Shown here piece after piece: positions 17,764 through 26,874 of a stretch of 64,000 bases of DNA (its first letter is position 1; the number at the start of each line of letters is the position of its first letter). The DNA is from Paenibacillus sp. URB8-2 (GTDB lineage Bacteria; Bacillota; Bacilli; Paenibacillales; Paenibacillaceae): contig NZ_AP023239.1 in assembly GCF_013393385.1 (NCBI RefSeq), positions 2,728,001-2,792,000 of the forward strand, in the 5' to 3' direction. The position numbers and the translations under genes were made by a program. Below the pieces are notes generated by a model, which saw only the letters and a list, made by a program, of their open reading frames with translations, was not told where the DNA came from and did not search any database.

Positions 17764-19386
17764 GTGCAAAATAATAAATGGTGGAAAGAGACGGTAGTAT
17801 ATCAAATTTATCCCCGCAGCTTCCAGGATACGAACGGAGACGGGATCGGGGATCTGAAAGGCATTATTTCCAGACTGGATTATTTGGCGGAGCTCGGAAT
17901 CGGAGCGATCTGGCTGTCCCCGGTATGCAAATCGCCCCAGGATGACAATGGCTACGATATATCCGACTATCAGGATATCGATCCGATGTTCGGTTCGTTG
18001 GATGACATGGAAGCGCTTGTTGACGAGTCCAAGAAGCGAAATATCCGAATTGTTATGGACTTGGTGTTGAACCATTCGTCCGATGAGCATCCGTGGTTTC
18101 TGGAGGCGAAGAAGAGCAAGGACAATCCGTATCATGATTACTATGTCTGGAGAGATGGCGTGGAAGGAACGCCGCCCAACGATTTGCGGGGATGCTTCGG
18201 CGGGTCCGCATGGGAGTGGGTGCCGGAGCTTGGACAATATTATTTCCATCAGTTTGCCGTGAAGCAGCCGGATCTCAACTGGGATAATCCCAAGGTCCGT
18301 CAGGAGATTTATGACATGATCAACTGGTGGATGGATAAGGGAGTAGGCGGGTTCCGGCTGGATGTGATCGACCTGATCGCCAAAGAGCCTGACCGGAAAA
18401 TCACCGGCAATGGTCCGAATCTTCACAAATATATTCAAGAGCTCAGCAGAGAAACCTTTCAAAAAGGAGATTTGCTGACGGTGGGTGAGACCTGGGGCGC
18501 CACTCCGGAAATCGCCAAGCTGTACAGCAATCCGGACGGCAGCGAGTTCTCTATGGTGTTCCAGTTTGAGCATATCGGCCTGGATGAGCAGGAGGGGAAA
18601 GGAAAGTGGGATCTTTCACCGCTGGACTTCCTGAAATTGAAGCGGGTGCTGTCCAAATGGCAGACCGAGCTGAAGGGCGAGGCCTGGAACAGCCTGTTCT
18701 GGAACAACCACGATCTGCCGCGCATTGTTTCCCGGTGGGGAAATGACGGAGAATACCGCGTAGAATCGGCCAAAATGCTGGCTACCCTCCTCCACGGGAT
18801 GCAGGGCACCCCTTACATTTATCAGGGTGAAGAGCTGGGCATGACGAATGTGCGCTATCCGATCGGGGACTACCGGGACATCGAGCTTCTCAACCTGTAC
18901 AATGAGCGTCTGGAAGGCGGATTTGCCCACGAAGCAATCATGGAATCCATTTACGCCAAAGGCCGTGATAATGCGCGTACGCCGATGCAGTGGGATGCTT
19001 CCGCGAATGCGGGATTTACAACAGGCCAGCCCTGGATTCGTGTCAATCCTAATTACACGGAGATTAATGCTGCGGTTGAATTGGAGAATCCGGACTCCAT
19101 ATTCCATTACTATCGCCAGCTGATCCGGCTTCGTAAGGAACATAACGTAATCGTTTACGGAGACTATAAGCTGCTGTTCCCCGAGGATAAGGATTTGTAC
19201 GCGTATACCCGCACCCTGGACGGAATAACGCTGCTCGTGCTGTGCAACTTCTACGGAAACGCTGTTTCGTTTGATCTGCCAGAAGAATTGGCCGGAGATA
19301 AGGAACTGCTGATTTCCAACTATAGCGATGAACCCTCCGGCGGATCGCTGCGTCCTTATGAGGCTAGAATGTATCTGCTGAAATAA
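17764..19386 (+). CDS. Oligo-1,6-glucosidase/alpha-glucosidase (GH13)
   Basis: A 540-residue cytosolic GH13 enzyme. It has no signal peptide. Conserved regions: DLVLNHSSDEHPWF, GFRLDVIDL with nucleophile Asp200, GETWGATPE with acid/base Glu242, and WNNHDLPR with Asp317. Val after the nucleophile is the residue associated with alpha-1,6 specificity (isomaltase type), whereas maltases tend to have Thr. Start is GTG at 17764, behind AGGGCGG. Length is normal for the GH13_31 group. It should hydrolyse isomalto-oligosaccharides taken up by the cell. Confidence 0.93.
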   Translation: MQNNKWWKETVVYQIYPRSFQDTNGDGIGDLKGIISRLDYLAELGIGAIWLSPVCKSPQDDNGYDISDYQDIDPMFGSLDDMEALVDESKKRNIRIVMDLVLNHSSDEHPWFLEAKKSKDNPYHDYYVWRDGVEGTPPNDLRGCFGGSAWEWVPELGQYYFHQFAVKQPDLNWDNPKVRQEIYDMINWWMDKGVGGFRLDVIDLIAKEPDRKITGNGPNLHKYIQELSRETFQKGDLLTVGETWGATPEIAKLYSNPDGSEFSMVFQFEHIGLDEQEGKGKWDLSPLDFLKLKRVLSKWQTELKGEAWNSLFWNNHDLPRIVSRWGNDGEYRVESAKMLATLLHGMQGTPYIYQGEELGMTNVRYPIGDYRDIELLNLYNERLEGGFAHEAIMESIYAKGRDNARTPMQWDASANAGFTTGQPWIRVNPNYTEINAAVELENPDSIFHYYRQLIRLRKEHNVIVYGDYKLLFPEDKDLYAYTRTLDGITLLVLCNFYGNAVSFDLPEELAGDKELLISNYSDEPSGGSLRPYEARMYLLK

Positions 19387-19399
19387 GTGTGAATAAGCA

Positions 19400-19443
19400 T
19401 ACCTCCCTGAATCGTATTATAGGTTCAGTGGAGGTTTTTTTTT
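19400..19443 (+). terminator. Terminator of the GH13 gene
   Basis: ACCTCCCTGAA pairs with TTCAGTGGAGGT over a loop of about 12 bases, followed by a run of nine T. Confidence 0.88.
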
Positions 19444-19495
19444 AAGCTTGGCGAATTCTACTTAAAGTAAATAAAAGGGAAATGGCGGTGGGGAT

Positions 19496-20464
19496 GTGCA
19501 CAGCGAGACGAAATCGAAATTGACTGAAGAAGAGCGGGGCAGGCTGGCTGAGGCGGCTTTTGGCATCGGTACGGTTGTCCTGAGAACGAGGGAACTAACG
19601 GGCGGATTCTTCAATACCGCATATGAGCTTGTTCTAGCGGGCGGGAGAGAGGCGATTCTGAAAGTCGCTCCACCGGACACGGCTGAAATGCTGAGCTTTG
19701 AACGGAACATTATGCGCGCCGAAGTGGAAGCGCTTCGATTTATTAAGGCGGCCGGTGTCGCGCCGGTTCCTGAGGTCTACGCCTATGACGACAGCCGTAC
19801 GGTGATCCCATATGAGTATTTTTTCATGGAAAAAGTCAAAGGTCGGCCATACAACGAAGTGAGGGAAGAGATGACCGACGGCGAGAGGGCAGAAATCGAA
19901 CGGGAGTTGGGCCGTTACAACAGGCAGATCAATGAAGTGCGCGGCGAACGGTTCGGATTATATAACCATGCGACCGCGATAGCGAAGGGAACATGGCGTG
20001 AAACGTTCGCCGGATTGATCGGCGATGTGCTGGACGACGCGGGGAGGCTGGACGCTCCGCTGCCGATTGACCGGGCAGAGCTGGAGCAGGGCATTGACAG
20101 GCTGCTGCCCGCGCTGGATGAAGTGACGGAGCCGAAGCTGGTGCATTGGGATTTGTGGGACGGTAATATTTTTGTGGCCGATGGCAAAATTACGTCGCTG
20201 ATCGATTGGGAACGGGCGCTGTGGGGGGATCCGTTGATGGAGCATTATTTTCGTTCTTTTATAGATTCGCAAGGCTACCGTAAGGGGTATGACACCAGTG
20301 TATTCGGCACTCCCGGCGTACAAGCACGCAAAGAGCTGTATGATCTGTATTTCAATTTGATCTCTGTCATCGAGTACTACTCCCGCAAGTATGATAACAG
20401 CGGGCATTTGAATTGGGCGCATACGAATTTGCTCGAAGGTTGGGAAAGGGTTGCGAAATTATAG
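19496..20464 (+). CDS. Aminoglycoside phosphotransferase/choline-kinase-fold protein
   Basis: A 322-residue APH-family kinase. The Brenner motif is LVHWDLWDGNIF, followed by SLIDWERALWGDP (DFG-like metal site). An N-lobe segment ELVLAGGREAILKVAPP supplies the ATP-contacting lysine. Start is GTG at 19496. Family members phosphorylate aminoglycosides, macrolides, choline or other hydroxyl compounds; nothing here fixes the substrate. It is monocistronic with a terminator at 20511. Confidence 0.85.
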   Translation: MHSETKSKLTEEERGRLAEAAFGIGTVVLRTRELTGGFFNTAYELVLAGGREAILKVAPPDTAEMLSFERNIMRAEVEALRFIKAAGVAPVPEVYAYDDSRTVIPYEYFFMEKVKGRPYNEVREEMTDGERAEIERELGRYNRQINEVRGERFGLYNHATAIAKGTWRETFAGLIGDVLDDAGRLDAPLPIDRAELEQGIDRLLPALDEVTEPKLVHWDLWDGNIFVADGKITSLIDWERALWGDPLMEHYFRSFIDSQGYRKGYDTSVFGTPGVQARKELYDLYFNLISVIEYYSRKYDNSGHLNWAHTNLLEGWERVAKL

Positions 20465-20510
20465 ACTTTAGCACCGGAGGGCAATTTCTAAGTATAATCT
20501 GCAAAATAGG

Positions 20511-20553
20511 GCAAGCGCCGGCTTCTTATGGGAGGCCCGGCGTTTGCTTGGTT
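20511..20553 (+). terminator. Terminator of the APH-family gene
   Basis: GCAAGCGCCGG pairs with CCGGCGTTTGC across a 16-base loop, followed by TTGGTTTATT. Confidence 0.75.
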
Positions 20554-20666
20554 TATTATGAAACGGCTGTTCCGAGAAAATAAAGTTCTAAACTAACAGC
20601 GGTGTTTCGCTAACGGGCACTTCATAACCGTGGCCTAGAATTGCCGAAATTCTGGAGACATCAATG

Positions 20667-21242
20667 CTACTTCGGGTAAACTTGATTCTTTTCAAATAAA
20701 TTCCTAACCTGATCGGCCATAAATTGTGTGGAATGCGGCATTTGATGACGTATCCACCATTCCACAATGCCAATAAAAGCAGAGGCCATGAATTGGGCTT
20801 TTAACTCATTGTCGATAACGGGCTCATTGTCCGGCCTTTCCATTTTATCCATAAGATTGACTGAGATAAAATTCAGCAATTGGTCCCGAAATAGAAAGGC
20901 TCTTTGATTGGAAAACATAGCAGAGAAAAACGGGAAATTGTCACGCAAATAATCAAAAACCGGTTTAGGCTCACGTACCATTCCTTGGCTAACCGGATTG
21001 GCCTCCCGTTTCTTGCACAACGAGATCAATTCGTTGATGTGATCTTCAATGCATTTGTCCAAAAGGTCGTATTTGTCACTGTAATGCAGATAAACGGTGC
21101 CGCGGTTAACATTGGCACGCTCCGCTATCTCGTTAATAGTGATTTGTTCAAAATCTTTTTCCAAAAAAAGCTCCAGAAACGACTTCGTTATGGACTGCTT
21201 GGTTCGGAGAATGCGTCGGTCGGTTTTAACAGCATTTTCCAT
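20667..21242 (-). CDS. TetR/AcrR-family transcriptional regulator
   Basis: A 191-residue protein with an N-terminal TetR helix-turn-helix (ITINEIAERANVNRGTVYLH, about residues 35-54) and a helical ligand domain of the TetR_C_7-like type (GIVEWWIRHQMPHS). It is divergent from the SDR gene, which it probably represses through the AACGGCCGTT palindrome in the shared region. Ligand unknown. Confidence 0.93.
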   Translation of the reverse strand: MENAVKTDRRILRTKQSITKSFLELFLEKDFEQITINEIAERANVNRGTVYLHYSDKYDLLDKCIEDHINELISLCKKREANPVSQGMVREPKPVFDYLRDNFPFFSAMFSNQRAFLFRDQLLNFISVNLMDKMERPDNEPVIDNELKAQFMASAFIGIVEWWIRHQMPHSTQFMADQVRNLFEKNQVYPK

Positions 21243-21321
21243 TTCTTTCGTTACCTCCTTCAGCTAATCAACAATTCTGAGGGTGTTGTTGTATATAAAA
21301 CAAATACATATCCATTAACCA

Positions 21322-21366
21322 TTGAGTAATCGGGGCTTCTGTCTATAATATTAATCAACGGCCGTT
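21322..21366 (+). promoter_or_regulatory. Promoter of the SDR gene with candidate TetR operator
   Basis: TTGAGT (21322-21327) and TATAAT (21344-21349) are spaced by 16 bases. Directly downstream is the perfect palindrome AACGGCCGTT (21357-21366), extended by flanking AT symmetry, placed where a repressor would block the SDR promoter. Confidence 0.55.
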
Positions 21367-21419
21367 AAATATTCAACACACGTTTTAAAGAAAAATTTTA
21401 GGTCAAGGAGCATTTAACA

Positions 21420-22160
21420 ATGGAAAATATACGAAATAAAGTGGTGATTATAACGGGAGCCTCCAGCGGAATAGGAGAAGCTACAGCGAAGTTGCTGGCC
21501 CAAAATGGCGCAAAGGTGGTATTGGCAGCCAGAAGAGAGGAACGTCTGCATGCGATTGCTAATGAAATTAAACAGGGTGGCGGCGAGGCCGTTTCTGTAA
21601 AAGCAGACGTCGTTTCTGCCGAAGATATGCAGAATTTGGCCAAGTTTACCTTAAGTGTGTATGGCCGAATTGATGTATTGGTGAACAATGCAGGGGTCAT
21701 GCCGAGTTCCAGGCTGAATGAATTAAGAGTAGAAGAGTGGGATCAAATGATCGATGTGAACATTAAAGGCGTTTTATACGGTATTGCAGCGGTATTGCCT
21801 ACCATGCGGCAGCAGCAGTCCGGTCATATCATCAACCTATCCTCTACCGCCGGTTATCATGTGTCCCCTACAAATGCCGTATACGCGGCCACCAAGTTCG
21901 CAGTTAGAGCCATCTCGGAAGGACTCCGCTTGGAAGAGTCTTCGACTTCGCGTATTAGATCTACCGTGATTGCTCCAGGTCTGACGAAGACCGAACTTTT
22001 TGACAGAATTACCAGCCCGGAAGTGCAGACGATCGCCAATCAAATAAGCGGCATAGGGATTTCTCCTTACAGTATTGCCAGAGCCATTGCGTTTGCCATT
22101 AATGAACCTGATGATACGCTAGTCAGCGAAATTATGGTTAGGCCGACCGCGTTGTCTTGA
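21420..22160 (+). CDS. SDR-family NAD(P)-dependent oxidoreductase
   Basis: A 246-residue classical short-chain dehydrogenase. TGASSGIG (12-19) binds the cofactor, NNAG is at 89-92, and the catalytic set is Ser141/142, Tyr155 and Lys159 in YAATK. The basic residues after beta-2 (AARREER) favour NADP(H). ATG at 21420 is behind an AAGGAG box. It is divergent from a TetR regulator, the arrangement of a substrate-induced detoxification enzyme. Confidence 0.93.
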   Translation: MENIRNKVVIITGASSGIGEATAKLLAQNGAKVVLAARREERLHAIANEIKQGGGEAVSVKADVVSAEDMQNLAKFTLSVYGRIDVLVNNAGVMPSSRLNELRVEEWDQMIDVNIKGVLYGIAAVLPTMRQQQSGHIINLSSTAGYHVSPTNAVYAATKFAVRAISEGLRLEESSTSRIRSTVIAPGLTKTELFDRITSPEVQTIANQISGIGISPYSIARAIAFAINEPDDTLVSEIMVRPTALS

Positions 22161-22191
22161 ATTAACGGAACACGATAGTTCAACAAAACGA

Positions 22192-22231
22192 GCGACAGTC
22201 TAGGACTTTTTTTTCTATCCTAGACTGTCGC
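22192..22231. terminator. Bidirectional terminator between SDR and glnS
   Basis: GCGACAGTCTAGGA and TCCTAGACTGTCGC form a perfect 14-bp stem with a T-rich 12-base loop between the convergent SDR and glnS genes. The T-run is in the loop rather than after the stem, so its efficiency as a terminator is uncertain. Confidence 0.6.
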
Positions 22232-22273
22232 CAATGCAGCTCTATCATGTTGATGAATGTTCCGTTTAGAGTG

Positions 22274-24022
22274 TTATTTTTTCCAGCCGTCCTTCAAGGG
22301 CACGATTCGGTTGAATACTAGTTTGCCATCTGCCGGCCTGCTGACAGAATCTAAAATAAAGTAACCGTTTCGGATGAACTGGAATCTGCTGCCCGGCTTT
22401 GCCTGCCGCACCCCAGGCTCAATCAGAGCATTCTCTACAACTTGTAATGAATCTGGATTCAAACATGCCTCCCAGCCATCCTCGGATGCTCCAATTTCTG
22501 CGTCAGGAAGCAGCAACGAATCGTAAAGACGGAGCTCGCACTTTTCAACATGTCGGGCGGATACCCAATGGATAGTTCCCTTAACCTTGCGTTCTGTGAA
22601 GCCGCTACCGCTTTTCGTCTTGGGATCATAGGTACAGCGAATCTCGGTGATGGTACCGTCAATTTCCCTGATAATCTCCACACAGCGGATGAAGTAGGCC
22701 CCCTTAAGCCGCACCTCAGCGCCCGGCGACAGCCTGTGAAAGCCTTTGACCGGGGACTCCATGAAGTCTTCTCGCTCGATGAACAGTTCTCGAGAGAATG
22801 GTACCTTTCGCTTGCCCATTTTTTCATTTGCCGGATTGTTTTCGATTGTCAGCACTTCCTCATCATCTTCCGGAAAGTTGACGATAACAACCTTTAGTGG
22901 ATCGATGACCGTCATGACTGCTGGAACGCTCTCCTTCAGATCCTGCCGAAGCTTGTGCTCCAGTAGGGAGAGGTCTACTATGGTTTGTTGCCGCGCCAGT
23001 CCAATACTGCTGATAAAACTGCGGATACTCTCCGGTGTGAAGCCACGTCGGCGCATTCCGGAAATCGTCGGTAGTCGGGGATCATCCCAGCCATCTACCA
23101 ACCCTGCACCTACTAGTTGGCGCAGATAACGTTTGCTGGTTACTGCTCCGGCGATGTTAACCCGCCCGAATTCCCATTGCCGTGGAGGCTCCGAAATCTC
23201 CAATTCATTTAAAACCCATTCGTATAGTGGACGATGGTCCTTGAATTCAATGGAGCACAGAGAATGAGTAATACCTTCAATGGCATCCTGGATTGGATGG
23301 GCAAAATCATACATCGGAAATATACACCAGGCATCTCCCGTACGGTAGTGCGGTGTGTGAATAATTCGATACAGTACCGGATCGCGCAAATTGATATTCG
23401 GAGAAGCCATATCGATTTTTGCTCTCAAGACGCGAGAGGCGTCAGGATACTTACCATTTCGCATCTCGGCGAATAACCGCAGATTCTCCTCCGGTGTCCG
23501 ATTTCGAAAGGGGCTATCTGTGCCGGGCTCGGTCAGGGTTCCCCGGCTCGCTGCCAATTCAGCAGATGAAAGGTCGCAAACGTATGCCCTCCCTCGCTCA
23601 ATTAACCTGATGGCCGCATCAAAGATCTGTTCCGAATAATCCGAACCATAATAGACATGCCCTTTAGGGCTGTAGCCCAGCCACTCAATATCCTTCAGAA
23701 TGGACTCTACATACGCGATGTCCTCCTTCAGCGGATTGGTATCGTCGAATCTAAGATGGAATACACCACCGAATGCATGGGCGGCAGTGTAGCTCGTGTG
23801 AATCGCATAAGCACTGCCGATATGCAGATAGCCGTTAGGCTCCGGCGGAAACCGAGTGCAAATTGGACGGGTAAACCGTCCGCTTTGGAGATCTTCGCGG
23901 ATTAGAACTTCCAGGTAACTTCCAGCTGCGGAAGAGTCGGCTAGGGTATCGCCCTCTTCAGATTGTTTGCCGTCAATCGTCGAACTGTCCGAGGGGTACG
24001 GCGTTGGGGTATTTTCTTTCAT
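22274..24022 (-). CDS. glnS: Glutaminyl-tRNA synthetase
   Basis: A 582-residue class I synthetase. TRFPPEPNGYLHIGSAYAIH contains the HIGH motif, GVFHLRFDDTNP the tRNA/ATP site, and GAVTSKRYL the KMSKS equivalent. The C-terminal anticodon-binding beta-barrels are present (FIRCVEIIREIDGTITEIRC). The start MKENTPTP at 24022 follows GGAGG; an upstream reading frame runs into the T-box leader and is rejected. The N-terminus carries a 35-residue low-complexity extension. It charges tRNA-Gln directly; most Firmicutes instead use GluRS plus GatCAB, so this is probably an acquired gene. Confidence 0.95.
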   Translation of the reverse strand: MKENTPTPYPSDSSTIDGKQSEEGDTLADSSAAGSYLEVLIREDLQSGRFTRPICTRFPPEPNGYLHIGSAYAIHTSYTAAHAFGGVFHLRFDDTNPLKEDIAYVESILKDIEWLGYSPKGHVYYGSDYSEQIFDAAIRLIERGRAYVCDLSSAELAASRGTLTEPGTDSPFRNRTPEENLRLFAEMRNGKYPDASRVLRAKIDMASPNINLRDPVLYRIIHTPHYRTGDAWCIFPMYDFAHPIQDAIEGITHSLCSIEFKDHRPLYEWVLNELEISEPPRQWEFGRVNIAGAVTSKRYLRQLVGAGLVDGWDDPRLPTISGMRRRGFTPESIRSFISSIGLARQQTIVDLSLLEHKLRQDLKESVPAVMTVIDPLKVVIVNFPEDDEEVLTIENNPANEKMGKRKVPFSRELFIEREDFMESPVKGFHRLSPGAEVRLKGAYFIRCVEIIREIDGTITEIRCTYDPKTKSGSGFTERKVKGTIHWVSARHVEKCELRLYDSLLLPDAEIGASEDGWEACLNPDSLQVVENALIEPGVRQAKPGSRFQFIRNGYFILDSVSRPADGKLVFNRIVPLKDGWKK

Positions 24023-24074
24023 TGTATTTTTTCCTCCCTTATTGATGGCATTCAGCATGCCTATTGGCCACATG

Positions 24075-24367
24075 CAACAAAAAAAGAACTTCACCTCCAA
24101 GACGTTTAGTCTTGGGGACGAAATTCTTCGTGGTGCCACCCCGGGTTTGCCGATATGTCGCCATACCGGCCTCATTGGGTACGGCGCTGCTCGACTGGCA
24201 GACAACGGTTATACCCTAGCTCTGTATCGGGAGCTCCCGTCCCGCCATCCCTCTGGCTATTTGCCCAGTTCCGGCGGGCCGCTCGAAGGCTTGATTCAAC
24301 GTCGCTATCTTTACCCATTCTCAGCACCCGGGCTCTCTGTTCAAAGATAATCAACGTCTACTCTTCT
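24075..24367 (-). promoter_or_regulatory. T-box leader of glnS
   Basis: The minus strand starts AGTAGACGTTGATTATC with GGTGCTGAGAATGGG (stem I), and ends with the T-box core GGGTGGCACCACG at about 24130-24145. A terminator hairpin CCAAGAC/GTCTTGG with GTTCTTTTTTT lies before the gene. In the presumed specifier loop, GAATCAAGC places CAA (Gln) at 24291-24293. Uncharged tRNA-Gln should promote antitermination of glnS. Confidence 0.88.
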
Positions 24368-24589
24368 CGTCATCGCGTTGTATATTGGCCTTATCTTAGC
24401 AAAATTATTTTTCGACAGCAAGGGCATAGGCGATATCAGAACTTTAATGTTCGCAATCCTTGGATGCTCTTCTGAGTAAGAAAAAAAGTCATTTTTATTT
24501 TCGTAAATTAGAAGTACAATAGTTTTCCTCATCAAGTGATCCATGACTAAAAACTCTAATAAGATTCAAATATGAATGGAGTGTAATTC

Positions 24590-25138
24590 ATGATTATCAA
24601 CCGACAAGATTTCAATGTTAAAGAATTAAACTACACGATTAGATCTGCTGTTGAAAGTGACGCAAAAAATTTGTCTGAATTAAGATTTCAGATTGATGGA
24701 GAAACCGAAAATATGGACAGAGAAAAAGGAGAGGCGTTTATAGACCAAGCGGGATTTGAAAAAATTATTGAAACAGATACTAACCATCCTAGAAACTTAT
24801 TTTTAGTTGCAGAAATGGATGGGAGGATAATAGGTTATTCAAGATGTGAAGGTTATGAATTGAAAAGATTCTCACATAAAGTGGAATTTGGATTAGGTGT
24901 ATTAAAAGATTTCTGGGGATATGGGATTGGGAAAAATCTCATGAAAGAAACAATTTCTTGGGCTGACGCCAATGGCATTAAAAAAATTGTGTTAAATGGT
25001 GTTTTGGAAACGAATGAAAAAGCGATTGAACTGTATAAAAGACTCGGTTTTGAAATCGAAGGTCTAATGAAAAAAGATAGAATCCTTTCAGACGGAAAAT
25101 ACTATAACACTTATATGATGGGAAGATTTAAAGAATAA
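24590..25138 (+). CDS. GNAT-family N-acetyltransferase
   Basis: A 182-residue acetyltransferase. The acetyl-CoA loop is in VLKDFWGYGIGKNLMKETI, and the C-terminal AIELYKRLGFEIEG is the usual GNAT end. ATG at 24590 has GGAG 9 bases upstream. The gene is clearly AT-richer than the thi, sugar or glnS regions, suggesting recent acquisition. Substrate unknown. It is followed directly by the remnant of an effector-binding-domain gene and the TnpB element. Confidence 0.88.
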   Translation: MIINRQDFNVKELNYTIRSAVESDAKNLSELRFQIDGETENMDREKGEAFIDQAGFEKIIETDTNHPRNLFLVAEMDGRIIGYSRCEGYELKRFSHKVEFGLGVLKDFWGYGIGKNLMKETISWADANGIKKIVLNGVLETNEKAIELYKRLGFEIEGLMKKDRILSDGKYYNTYMMGRFKE

Positions 25139-25219
25139 TTCCTAATCCAACTCTCTGATTCATCAATTTGTCATTCATATAAGTTATTAGAGATGCCAAC
25201 ATCAATTGAATTGAACACT

Positions 25220-25247
25220 CCCCCACTTAGCTAACACTTGGTGGGGG
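25220..25247 (+). repeat. Left-end hairpin of the TnpB element
   Basis: CCCCCAC and GTGGGGG form a perfect 7-bp stem three bases inside the left boundary. IS200/IS605 ends are recognised as such subterminal hairpins. Confidence 0.75.
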
Positions 25248-25441
25248 ATTCTTGGGTAATCCCTTCAACTGAGTGGAATTCATATCGATTTTTTCTCACG
25301 AAAAATCGTATACCAAGCGATCCCTGCGGTTCCCGCAGTTTTCCATCCAACAGCGAAGGTGGGGGTTAGACACGTCTGCTTAACAAACATATGTTCTTGT
25401 GTTATGCTAGATCCATCAAACTTGCGATGGAGGTGTATCTC

Positions 25442-26794
25442 ATGAAGGTGGTCAAAACACTCAAATATACGATTACGTCTCACCACCGCATGCTAGATGC
25501 GACTCTCCTTGCGTATCAAGAGGCGTTATCGTTCTTGATTACGGTCATTCAAGAGCAGTTTATGGCCTTGGAACCGTTATCCGCCCAAGCGGTTGTGACG
25601 GCGGTAGAAAGGCTGACTCACCGTACCAGGCATAATCCGAATCCGCTCTACACCGAGTTTGATCAACGCTTCTATAAGTTTCCTTCGTACTTCCGCAGAA
25701 GTGCCATTGCAGAAGCATTTGGCATGGTGAAAAGTCATCATTCCCGTTTTCAGCTTTGGCAAGCCGAGCGGCAACACGCCCAGCAAGAGGGGAAACGCTT
25801 TTCGAAGAAACCGCCGACACTCCAAGCTCAGCATCAGGCATTCCCTTGCTTGTACAAAGGCAATATGTTCATTCGAACCTCCGATAGGGCAGCCAACATT
25901 AAGATATTTCATCAAGGCGATTGGGTCTGGCTCCCCATTACCTTTAAAGGCCAAGACCTATTCAAACGTAACGTGTGGAGCATGAAAGAATGCAGCCCCA
26001 CATTAGTCCGAAAAGGAAAACGCTATGCCCTTCATATCGCCTATGAAGGGGATGTGAAGTTGACTCAGGCGGAAATTTCCAAGCAGCGGGTGTGTGCCGT
26101 TGATTTAGGCTTAACGAATTCCGCAGTCTGTTCCGTGATGGACGTAAGCGGCACTGTCTTGGCGAGGACATTTATCAACCAAGCCAAAGAAAAAGATCGA
26201 TTGCGCCAAATCACAGGCAAACTGAAACAAGCCCAGCGACAATCCGGTATAGGGGCAAAACCGAATTTCTGGCGGCGGATGAACGGCTTACAGACGCATA
26301 TCGTCCACGATACCGCGCATCGAATCATCGCCTTTGCCCAAAAGCACAGCGCAGATGTCATTGTCATGGAGTATTTAGGCAAGATGCGTCTGCCTAAAGG
26401 AACGTGGGGAGCCAAGCGACTTCGTGCCAAACTCCAGTTTTGGGCGAAACGGCGCATCCAAACAAAAGTGACCGAAATGGCGCATTTCTTGGGAATGCGG
26501 GTTTCCATGGTCAACCCTGCGAATACAAGCGCGCTTGCTTTTGATGGCAGTGGATTTGTAAAACGAAACCCGAAGCGTGATGTTGCTGTATTCGCAACAG
26601 GCAAAACGTATCACGCGGACCTTAATGCCTCGTATAACATCGGCGCACGATACGTGTTGCGCAGTATACACAAAGCCACATCTGAAAAGATGTGGTTGTC
26701 CTTGGAGGCCAAAGACCCTTCATTGGCAAAACGAACGTATTGGACGTTGGCTTCCCTCATTCGGGTGCAACAGGCGTTGAGCCTTCAATCATGA
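25442..26794 (+). CDS. tnpB: TnpB-family RNA-guided endonuclease without zinc-finger cysteines
   Basis: A 450-residue TnpB. ATG at 25442 follows GGAGGTG. The RuvC catalytic set is Asp221 (CAVDLGLTNSAV), Glu310 (VIVMEYLGKM) and Asp393 (HADLNASYNIGAR). Between Glu310 and Asp393, where typical TnpB has two CxxC pairs, this protein reads NTSALAFDGSGFVKR and VAVFATGKTY with no cysteine. That is a known divergent subgroup as far as I recall, and the intact RuvC triad suggests activity. TnpB uses a right-end-derived omega RNA to cut donor sites and keep the element. Confidence 0.93.
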   Translation: MKVVKTLKYTITSHHRMLDATLLAYQEALSFLITVIQEQFMALEPLSAQAVVTAVERLTHRTRHNPNPLYTEFDQRFYKFPSYFRRSAIAEAFGMVKSHHSRFQLWQAERQHAQQEGKRFSKKPPTLQAQHQAFPCLYKGNMFIRTSDRAANIKIFHQGDWVWLPITFKGQDLFKRNVWSMKECSPTLVRKGKRYALHIAYEGDVKLTQAEISKQRVCAVDLGLTNSAVCSVMDVSGTVLARTFINQAKEKDRLRQITGKLKQAQRQSGIGAKPNFWRRMNGLQTHIVHDTAHRIIAFAQKHSADVIVMEYLGKMRLPKGTWGAKRLRAKLQFWAKRRIQTKVTEMAHFLGMRVSMVNPANTSALAFDGSGFVKRNPKRDVAVFATGKTYHADLNASYNIGARYVLRSIHKATSEKMWLSLEAKDPSLAKRTYWTLASLIRVQQALSLQS

Positions 26795-26874
26795 AGCTCG
26801 CAAGCGTGTGCAACCCTGTATCGATGCCAACAGAAGCCCCCACTTCATGCGTAAGCTAAGTGGGGAGAGTTCAC
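26795..26874 (+). ncRNA. Probable omega RNA (reRNA) 3' part and right end
   Basis: The segment from the tnpB stop to the right boundary contains the terminal hairpin 26837-26865 and GAGAGTTCA. In this family the guide RNA scaffold comes from the 3' end of tnpB plus the right end, with the guide read from the flank beginning about 26874. The 5' end of the RNA inside tnpB is not determined. Confidence 0.55.

Larger units (their letters stand above)
25217..26874 (+). mobile_element. IS200/IS605-type element with tnpB only
   Basis: About 1.66 kb. The left end has a hairpin (CCCCCAC at 25220-25226 with GTGGGGG at 25241-25247). The right end has CCCCCACTT/AAGTGGGG (26837-26845 and 26858-26865) then GAGAGTTCA. 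The junction is defined to within one base because the flanks rejoin an open frame. The left flank TTGAA(C) is the probable target/TAM. There is no tnpA, so it is likely non-autonomous. Confidence 0.8.

Noticed and set aside
20588..20666. Possible extra gene after the TetR stop codon
   Set aside because: The open frame there is mostly a shadow of the TetR gene and has no start of its own.
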